A stretch of 64,000 bases of DNA, from positions 62,001 through 126,000 of the forward strand of contig KV918890.1 in NCBI GenBank assembly GCA_002049455.2, in the 5' to 3' direction. Position 1 is the first letter of the stretch. Every line of letters starts with the position of its first letter. This stretch comes from Porphyra umbilicalis. Its lineage: Eukaryota > Rhodophyta > Bangiophyceae > Bangiales > Bangiaceae. The notes under the pieces are model-generated. The model worked only from the letters and a program-made list of their open reading frames with translations. It was not told the DNA's origin and did not search any database. Shown here piece after piece: positions 56,450 through 64,000 of this stretch. The position numbers and the translations under genes are program-made.

Positions 56450-56710
56450 TGCCGTGCGATGTCTCTGCCAGACACTGTGGCGGGTGCTGAGCGCTGGTGA
56501 CGCACCCATCATGTCCGAGGGGCGTGGGTGCCCATGCGTCCGCAGCGTTTCCACGGGCTACCTGAATCGCGCATCAGTCGCATCAGTCGGCGCCAGTCAG
56601 GTAGCCCGTGGAAACCCTGCGGATGCATGGGCACCCACGCCCATCGCACGTGACGGCTGCGTCCCCGGCGCTCAGCACCTGTCACAGTGTCTGGCAGGGA
56701 CACCGCACGG
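56450..56710. repeat. Long hairpin, arms of about 115 bp
   Basis: The left arm 56450-56565 and right arm 56597-56710 are inverted copies of about 87% identity (landmarks GCCAGACACTGTG, GGTGCTGAGCGC, GCGTGGGTGCCCATGC, TTTCCACGGGCTACCTGA). A loop of about 31 bases contains a repeated GCATCAGTC. This is consistent with a foldback element or an inverted duplication. Confidence 0.85.
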
Positions 56711-56830
56711 CCCTCGCACGTGGCGGTTGTATCCCCAGCGCTCAGCACCCGCCACAGTGTCTGGCAGGGACATCGCACGGCCCTCGCACGTGGCAGTTGT
56801 ATCCCCAGCGCTCAGTACCGACTGGTCCCC
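56641..56830 (+). repeat. 70-bp tandem repeat, about 2.6 copies
   Basis: Full units lie at 56671-56740 and 56741-56810 (CTCAGCACC..CACAGTGTCTGGCAGGGACA..CGCACGGCCCTCGCACGTGG), with a half unit before and a short one after. The array overlaps the right arm of the hairpin, so one grew from the other. Confidence 0.85.
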
Positions 56831-59800
56831 ACAACTGCGTGTGCACGGAACCGGCGCTCAGGAGGTCTGCGATATCCAGCACAGCTGTACTGAAACAGTA
56901 TCGTGTAGAGGTTTACCAGCACCCCTGGGTACTCGTGCGCGGTGCTGAGAGCTACCAGTCCTATCTGCCCTGTTCGACAGTACCAATCTGTTGCGTGAAT
57001 CTATCAGACAGTGACAGTGTCTGAATAGCTATACACCCTCTCAGTTCGGCACAGCTGTCACGTGCGCAACAGCACCTTGCCCCATATCTCGCCACCGATG
57101 ACACGCTGTCGACCATGCAAGCATGCTTTTCTATTTTTTCCACCAGAGCCGCGCGTGCGATGATGGCGCCTGCCCACATAGAGCCGATGCGTCCACGCTA
57201 TCGACTCATCCTCACTCCAGGCGGCGGCGCCCATGTCTTGTCTTACGCCCCATGCAGGGTGCGCATGTGCCTCGGCATTGACAGCCGTAGACAGCAGAAA
57301 TGAGCACCCAGTAGCTGCGCTGACGGTCATTTTGGAAGCTCCGTGGATCTCGCGGCGGCGGGTGTAGAGCGCAGACGCACCCCCGGAGGTCGTGGTTGCG
57401 GAGGGTGGTGCGTACAGATCTCCACCCCGCATTAGAAAAGGCTCGCTCGATAAGACCAAGATGGAGGGTGCAGGGGTTTGGGAAGACGCGGGTAGGTACG
57501 AGGTGAGGGAGACGCGCGGTGCTCAAAGCTACGAGCCTTTCACCTCCGGTGGGTGCGTTTGCCTGGCCCAACCGTCGAGGTGCGGCCAGCGGCGGGTTTG
57601 TCATCGGACCCACTTTCCTTACCTGAAAACTTGCAGACCACAATTCAGGATGGCCAGTTTCTAGAGTGATCCAGAACCTTGTATTGCCAGCACCCCGGAG
57701 TCGCGCACAATCGTACTTGATAGCCCCCCTTGCTGACCTTCCATTCATTCTCACATGCGTGGCCGCAGCGTCACCGTGTCAGGGTGCAAAAGAGTGAGGA
57801 AAAAATGCCCCTCACAGCACGTTGTCAAATTGGGTCACGGAGAACTTAAAATATATGCGAACCGTGAGAGGTCGTGAGAGAAATGTTTTTCCATGCAGCA
57901 AACCTCGTGACACCATCCTCGCAAATGTCGCTGTGTCGATCTCTAAAAGGCTCTGTCTGAGAAGGCTTTCTGACACCCCCAGAGACCTTCTTACCCCACC
58001 CACCTGGTCACCCCTACCCATGTGCGTACTCGTCTACTCCCAATAGCTGCGGGCACCGCCCAACCACGGACACTTGTGCTTGCCTCCTTTCCTGTCCTCT
58101 CCCACTCCTTTCTCCTGCTGGCAGGGGGGGGGGGGCGAGGGGGGCTGCACATACATGCCGAGGGGGTCGGGGAGGATGGGGGCGCAAACGGTGTCGCTAG
58201 AGTGGGACGGCTGCTGGCATTGCCGTGCAGAGCTCTGGCAGGGTCATGGGGCAGGTCCTCCTTGCGCGATCAAACGGCACCCTTCACACCCAGTTCAAGG
58301 CAGACTTGGCGTACACAGTATGCATTCTTGCGGGCACATGGAGACCTCTGCTCGGACGCCTCACCGTCGTAGCTTGTGTCAGCCAGACTTTGTTCAGTAC
58401 CTGTTGGCATGATAGTCTGCTACCAATGGGGACCCAGGATGCGCCCCCGGTCAACCGGGCAGCCAACCAGCGGGCTGGAAAACGTCAAGCCTTGTGCTTG
58501 GGGATAGCGGGGCGATTAATAATAATTCGAAGTGCTGGGCGGCGCCAATGCGCGCCCTCGGCATGTGTGCAGGTGACTGCCATGCTGCCCCCAGCCCCGC
58601 TCCTGGCTGCCGCCCAAGTGCACAAGTGCTGCCAACATCCCCGCTCGCTCTCCTGGCCGACCGCTCGGCCCACCCTCCTGGCGGACCGCCCCGCCCACCC
58701 TCTGGTCGACCGCCCCACCCACCCTCCTGGCCGGAAGCCCCGGCCACCCTCTGTTCGATCGCCCCGCCCACCCTCCTGCCGACCGCCCTCGTTCCTGTCG
58801 TATTCTTATCTGCATCCCCTCCATCCCACGCATTCTCTCCAGCTCGCACGGGGGCGGGGGGGAGTCACTCTACGACGGGCCGGACGACGTTTGCAGTCGC
58901 TGGACTAGTGGTGGTGGCGATTGGGTGGGGATCCACACTGGCGCAGTGTGGATAGTGTGACGCGCGCGGTGGGTGGGTGGTGGATGGGTTGGATGAACTG
59001 ACCACGTACTTCTTTTTCGTGTTCGCTCGCCCGTCCCCCATGTATCCTTACCATGCATATGTGCGATGGCTTCCTCTTTCTTGGCTTCTGTTTCTTTGCA
59101 AACCAATGGGTGTTGCTGACATCGAAGTTGAGTAACTTGTGTCATACGCACATGCATGCGTGGTGTCCGCGAGTCGCTGACATGGTGAGCTTGCTGTTGT
59201 CCGGTGGCCTGTAGCTCTGTCAGAGTTTGCGGCTGTGTGCAGTTAGCTACATGTCTGCGTGACTCTGTAGCACACCGTGGCTTTCTTATCGATTTCGTGT
59301 CTGCTCTGCCACCCGTGCCCGCGCCGAGCAACAATAAAGCGACCGTGTCTTTCAATGCATCTTTGGCATGTATCCTCAATGCTGGCCGGTGTCACATCCT
59401 TTCCTCCGTCAGGGTCTTGCTCCACTTCTTCCCCGAGACCTCCGAGGGATCATTGCGGCGAGTCTCGCAACATATGTCTCGAAGGATGTGAACTTCTCCT
59501 TAAAGATTGGGCAAAGAGGAGTTATGTACTCATTTTCGATCTCTCTCTGAACGCAAAGGGGTCGAGCAGCAATACGGTTCGGCCTTGTTGCAGATACCTT
59601 GGAACCTGACACGAGATTTCATCAACGCGCTGTGCTGCGACCGAAGCAGTCACGCCACGCGCGTGGCGTACGCCGCCGGGGCGAGTGTCTGTAACGCGAC
59701 CATCGCCGGCCTTGGCCGGCGTATCCGACGCTGCGGCCGCGTGCACGTCTTGCTCCGCTCCGCCCTTTGCGGCTGCCCACTTCCATACACTTGACCGACT

Positions 59801-59963
59801 GCGCGCTGCTGCTGCACCACTCCCCGGCCTGCCTGTTGGTGCGATTCTGCACCCTTGCCCGCCTGATCCGTTCCCCTCCTCCCCGCCAGCCGTTGTCGAT
59901 TCGACTGGGCGAGTGCTCCCTGACGCACCCCCGCCCCCCCCCCCCCCGTTTTGCATTTGCACG
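56831..59963. other. No confirmed gene; one minisatellite
   Basis: Many medium-length frames occur on both strands, none convincing. A minisatellite lies at 58650-58790. The last 300 bases are the C-rich leader of the WW-BAG gene. Confidence 0.35.
58650..58790 (+). repeat. About 25-bp minisatellite, 5-6 units
   Basis: The unit approximates CCTCCTGGCCGACCGCCCCGC plus CCAC, with substitutions in each copy (GGAAGCCCCGGCCAC, GATCGCCCCGCCCAC and so on). Confidence 0.8.
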
Positions 59964-61552
59964 ATGCAACCCCAGCAAGCGGCGCAACCCCCCTCTGGCA
60001 ACGCGGGCGGCGGAAACCCCCCCCTGTCGGCGTGGACGCAACACCAGGCGGCCAACGGGCTCGTCTACCTCGCCTCCCCCACGTCGGCCGAGACGCGGTG
60101 GTTGTGGTCCACCTACCGCGACCCGGCGTCAGGCGCCGACTATGTGGTCAATGCACTGACGGGGGAGCGCGTGTGGGTGGCGGCGGCGCCGCCTGCGGGC
60201 TATGGCGGGCGCAGCGGCGGCGGCGGCTGGGCGGCCGCGCCCGGAGGGGGTGGCGGCGGCGGCGGCGCCGGGTCGCCGGCGGCGGGACGCGGGGCGGGGC
60301 GGCCGACGCAGGCGGGCGGCCGCGCCCTGACCGCCGGAGGGGCGGGACACGTGCCCCAACGCAAGGAGGATGAGGCGGCGCAGTGGGCGCGCATGGCGGG
60401 CATGGGCGGCGGCTTTGGGCGGGGCGCGCACGCCGCTGCGGCGCCTGCGTATGCGCCGCAGCCACAGCAGCAGCCGGCGGGGGGTGGTGGGGGTTACCCG
60501 CCAGGCGCCCAGTTTCGGCCGCAAGGCAGCGGCAGCGGCGGGGGCGGCGGGCAGGCGGCGGCGGCGACGGGCAATGGCGGGTGGCGGCAGCAGCCGCAGC
60601 CGGGGGCGGGTGGCAGCGGCGGCGGCGGTGGCGGTGGCGGCGGCGGTGGCGGTGGCGGTGGCGGTGGCGGCGGCGGCGGCGGTGGTGGCGGCGGCGGGGC
60701 GCCCACGGGTGGGCAGGGGCCGACGCTCGCGTCGGGTGGCGGGCGGAGCGGTGCCAGCGTCGACCCGCTCACCGCGCGGATGGGCAACTTGGCCGTGAAT
60801 GGCGGCGGTGGCAGTGGCGGCGGTGGCGGTGGTGGCGGTGGTGGCGTGCCGACCGCGTCGGCGGCGGCGGCGGGCGTGCGGCGGCCACAAGCGGCGGCAA
60901 TGCCGCCCGCGGCGCTACGTCCCGGCGAGGTCGTCTACAAGTCCCCCACCGGCCGCCCCTACGCGTATGACCCGGCGGCCCGTACCACGCGGTGGTTGCC
61001 CCCCGGCACGGCAGCGCCCGCGGCGTCGGCGGGGCCGCGGCCCGCTGCCGCGGGCGCGGGCCACCCCCCCCCTCCCGCGCGGGCGCCGCGCCGCCGCCGA
61101 GCGGCGGCGGCGGCGGCGGCGGCGCGCCACTGGCGGCTCCCCCCCCCCCCCCCCCGCGGCGGCCACGACGCTCGCCGCCGCCGGCCGTGCGGCGGCGGCG
61201 CGGCGGCTCGCCGCCAAACTGCGCACCCTCCGCTCGATCGCCGCGTCGGTCGACGCGGCGACGGGGCCCCGCGGCGCCATGGAGGTCGGGCCCTCCATCG
61301 CGGCGGCCGACGCGGCGGCGTCGCCCGCCCCGTCGGTGGCGGACCTCCACGCCGCCGAGCGGCGCCTCGCGGGGGTGGGCGAGTGGCTGACGCAGCGGCT
61401 CCTCGACGTGGACGGCGTCGAGTCGGGGGGCGTCGACGCCGTGCGCGCGGCGCGGCGGGCGGTCGTCAAGGCCATTGAGGCGACCGCCGCGCGCGTCGAG
61501 GCGGGGCGCAAGGCCGTGCTCGGCCGGCTGGCGACGGTGGAGGGGGGGGTGA
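59964..61552 (+). CDS. WW-domain / BAG-domain protein
   Basis: BAG domains bind the Hsp70 ATPase domain and promote nucleotide exchange; WW domains bind proline-rich ligands. The combination suggests a co-chaperone adaptor. From the ATG at 59964 (MQPQQAAQPPSGN): WW-like segments at residues about 24-48 (WTQHQAANGLVYLAS..W) and 48-72 (W..YRDPASGADYVVNALTG..W), and another near 325-350 (YKSPTGRPYAYDP..TTRWLPPG). Between them lies a long Gly-rich tract with a run of more than 20 Gly. The frame then changes at a C17 run (61140-61156). After it comes the BAG-like segment LHAAERRLAGVGEWLTQRLL and AVRAARRAVVKAIEATAARVE. The likely stop is the TGA at 61550, just after an 8-base G run; the frame as written reads past it. 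A T-rich tract at 61627-61642 lies in the presumed 3' UTR. Confidence 0.75.
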
Positions 61553-62044
61553 GGGGCCGTGACGCGCGGTGGGGGGGGGGGGGTGGGCGGCTCGTTAGGC
61601 GGCGAGGGGTAGTGCGGAGCCTCTTCTTTTTTTTTTTTTTTTGCGCGGTGGGGGGGAGGGAGCGGCGCAAGAGGCGGATCAATGGTTTTTTGTTGCGGGC
61701 CGGGACGGCGCGAGCAGTGTACCAACGTTGCCTTTGGCGGGGTCGGGGGGCGGGGCGGCGTGTCGGCCGCGGCGTGACCGCCCCTTTCCCCTTTGCGCGC
61801 AACAACCAACAGGGTCTGGTGCGGGCGAGCGCCAGGTCCCCGACGCGTCACCTCGCCGCGCCGCCCTTCCACCGCACGCGCGCCGTCGGGGGTGGCGCGC
61901 CCACGTTCGGCCGCACCGTCCGCACGCCACCCCCCCCCCTAGCGCGCTCGCCGTCAGCGGCGCGTACGGGCGCCTCTCCCCAGCAGCAGACGATGGCCGT
62001 GCCGGTCGTCCCCCCCCCCCCCCCCCCCTGGCCGCGCGCGGCGC
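61553..62044. other. Convergent intergenic region
   Basis: This lies between the 3' ends of the WW-BAG gene (plus) and the NifU-like gene (minus). It is GC-rich with homopolymers; no gene is seen. Confidence 0.5.
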
Positions 62045-63150
62045 TCACGTGGCGTGCTCGTCCAGCTGGTCTGGGTGCTCCACCGTCACGTCGGCAATCT
62101 CGGGGATGCGGGATTGGAGGTAGGTGGCGACGCGGGACATCTGCGTCCAGGGGGCGGCGGCGGGGGGGGGGGGTGGGCGTCCACAAAACGGCGGTGCGGT
62201 CGGGGGGGGGGCGGTCGAGCGACGGGGCAGGGTGGAAAGACGCCAGCAGCCGCCGGCGGCATGCACGACCACGCACGACACGAGCGTTAGGTTAGACCAC
62301 ACACGGGTTCAGAGGCGGCCCAGACGGCCGCCGTGTGCCCAGACGCACACGCACGCACGGAGCCCGCCGGGGCGTCGGTGACGGGGCGCGACCACGTACC
62401 ACATCCGTGCGCTTGTGCCAAAACCGGCCCGACAGGCGCAGCGTCACAAACGGTCCGTCCACATCCACCAGCGACACGTCCCTGCACCGCCGGCAAAACC
62501 ATACCAAACGGGAAGCCACACCGCCGGCAAGCCGCACCGCCGGCGGGTCCGCATCAGCCGCGGCACCAACGCCCACAGTGGCGCAGAAACAAGCAGTCAA
62601 GGAGAGCCAAGCGGGTGCAGTCCCCCCCGCAAAGCGTGAACACCAAGTCAGCAGCAGCACCCCAGTGCGCGGCCCGTCCACGGGACGTCCCGACGCAGCT
62701 GCGCGGCTCGGCACGGGACCCCCCCGCCCCCCCGCACACACACACGATGGACCGCCCCCCCCCCCCCCCCCCCTCACGCCACACGCACCCCGTAATCCCA
62801 ATGTCCCGGTTCTCCGCAGAACTCCCAAACATGGTGCCGAGCACCTCCCGCACCTCGACGAGGCCCGCCTCGACCGACGCGGGGGAGAGGGGCATCGGCT
62901 CCCGCTCGTCCGCAATGCCCGCCGTCGGCGTCACGTGGCGGCGGCGGCGGTGGGCAGCAGCGCCGCCGCGGTCGGCGGCAGCGGCCAGCGGGGGGCGGGG
63001 CCGCCCGACGGGCGCGCCGCAAAAGGGGCGGGGGGGGGCGGCGGGGCGGCGGCCGCCCAGGGAGCTGGCCGGCGCGGCCGGCGAGCCGCGGACGCCGGTG
63101 GCGGCGGCGGCGGCGGCGGCGGCCGAAACAAAAGCTGGTAGAGACGCCAT
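62045..63150 (-). CDS. Plastid-targeted NifU-C-like protein, three exons
   Basis: The exact role is unknown; the fold resembles the NifU C-terminal domain used in Fe-S cluster delivery. Exon 1 is 63150-62789, ending in phase 2 before GTGCGT. Exon 2 is 62481-62400, after GGTGCAG and before GTACGT. Exon 3 is 62140-62045, after GACGCAG. The spliced product is 179 residues. Residues 1-70 are a plausible transit peptide (MASLPAFVSAAA.., Arg/Pro/Ala-rich, with an AFV motif). The mature part reads LSPASVEAGLVEVREVLGTM, ENRDIGITGDVSLVDVDGP, LRLSGRFWHKRTDVMSRVAT and IPEIADVTVEHPDQLDE. This matches the VE..L..VRP....G..V.LV......V.L.L.G.C..C pattern of NifU-type domains, but WHKR stands where the CxxC should be, so cluster binding is doubtful. 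Similar sequences, as I recall, exist in cyanobacteria and plastid-bearing eukaryotes. Confidence 0.8.
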
Positions 63151-64000
63151 TGTCGGTACCTCGAGGGTGGATGTCGGGCAATGAGGACGACGGGGGGAGC
63201 GGCACGCAGAGCGCGAGCACTACTGGGGCGGGCGTGGGCGGGGGATGCGCCTCGTAGCGGCCAGGGCTGGAGGGGAGAGGACGGAGCCCGAGCTGCTGCA
63301 ACGCGCGGCGCATCCGTCCAGTTCGAGGATCTCGCACACACTTGCACTGAAAGCGCGTTTGCGAAAACACCCTGCCTGGACTTGCGAAACGACAAAACCG
63401 TTTTCACACGACGAAAGAGAGAGCGCCACGACGCCACGGAGCAGCCGTTGGCGGGCGGCGGCGCGCCGCTACCGCGGCGCCCGCGCGCACGCGCACGGTG
63501 CCTCGGTGCGGCGGGCGGGGAGGGGTACGCCCGACCGGAGGCCCCGGCCCCATCGGCGGCTGGCGGGGCGGCCGCTGCGCACCCGCCGCCGCTGCCGCGC
63601 GGGACGGGGGGGTGCCGACGCTGCGGCGTCGGCAACTATCGGGGCGGCCACCACAGGCCGCCCCCGCGCGCGCACACGCGCAGCGTCGACGGGGGGAGGC
63701 CCACTGGCGGGGGCGAGGACGACCGGCGGCGGGGGGCAGGGTCGGGCGTGCCCCAACACCGGCCGGGCCCCACGGCGTCGGGGGGGGGGGGGGCAAATCC
63801 AGCGCCGCGTCAGCCGTGCGTGGCCCGACGGTGCCCCACTTTGGGCGGCGGTGGGGGCATCCGCCGTCCAGCCGCCGCCGCGGCGGTCGCGTGCGACCGC
63901 CCCGGCGGCCGCCACGCAACGGGCGGCGGCGGCAGCGACGCCGCGGCCGCCGCGGGGGCGGCCGCGTCACCCCTACGGCAGCGGCAGTCGCGCCTCCCAC
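63151..64000. other. Upstream region of the NifU-like gene, to window end
   Basis: The first part should hold the promoter of the minus-strand gene. A dispersed 70-bp repeat lies at 63345-63418. The last 580 bases are extremely GC-rich, with long artefactual minus-strand frames. A gene continuing past the window edge cannot be ruled out. Confidence 0.4.
63345..63418. repeat. Dispersed 70-bp repeat, copy 2
   Basis: Matches 35389-35458 with a handful of substitutions and a 4-base GCCT insertion. Flanking similarity is weak (GGATC upstream in both). Confidence 0.75.

Noticed and set aside
56641-56830. Possible CRISPR-like array
   Set aside because: The 70-bp units are contiguous, with no unique spacers. 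It is a plain tandem repeat in eukaryotic DNA.

Overview
The window is eukaryotic nuclear DNA: GC-rich, with spliceosomal introns (GT..AG), long homopolymers and many transposon fossils. A multicellular red alga such as Porphyra/Pyropia (Bangiophyceae) fits best. Grounds: near-exclusive G/C at third codon positions, few introns, Gly/Ala/Pro-rich proteins, and two probable plastid-targeted proteins whose N-termini carry the Phe-containing 'AFV' signature of rhodophyte transit peptides. The taxon is an inference.

Layout. 0-6 kb: ribosomal protein RPL38 (three exons, the first coding only for Met), then small TA-flanked DNA transposons, one inside another, and a 1.1-kb foldback repeat. 6-10 kb: an unrecognised gene, possibly three exons, converging on a decayed Pif1-type helicase. 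10-16 kb: repeat-rich DNA and a decayed hAT transposase. 16.6-21 kb: a tandem repeat, an unknown ORF, a broken Ty3/Gypsy chromovirus fragment and C-rich simple repeats. 21-25 kb: no gene seen. 25.5-28.2 kb: a large low-complexity protein with two C-terminal Myb/SANT-like repeats. 28-33 kb: a graveyard of MITE-like elements. 33.6-34.7 kb: an intact single-exon UDP-glucuronate decarboxylase (UXS), which makes UDP-xylose for wall polysaccharides. 35-43.6 kb: more MITEs, a tandem repeat family that keeps an open frame, and a possible small secreted peptide gene. 44-52.7 kb: two large, extremely GC-rich genes, a nuclear-type low-complexity protein and a TPR/HAT-repeat protein with a probable plastid transit peptide. 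Both are readable only if the frame changes at runs of G or C. 52.7-59.9 kb: mostly non-coding, with a large hairpin, minisatellites and one small candidate gene. 59.9-63.2 kb: a WW-BAG protein converging on a three-exon plastid protein resembling the NifU C-terminal fold.

The genes form no pathway; they are independent monocistronic units separated by repeats. The two strongest themes are (i) at least five families of short TA-flanked elements with related termini, including a clean nested insertion with its empty-site counterpart, and (ii) a consistent pattern of frame changes confined to poly-G/poly-C runs in otherwise well-formed genes.
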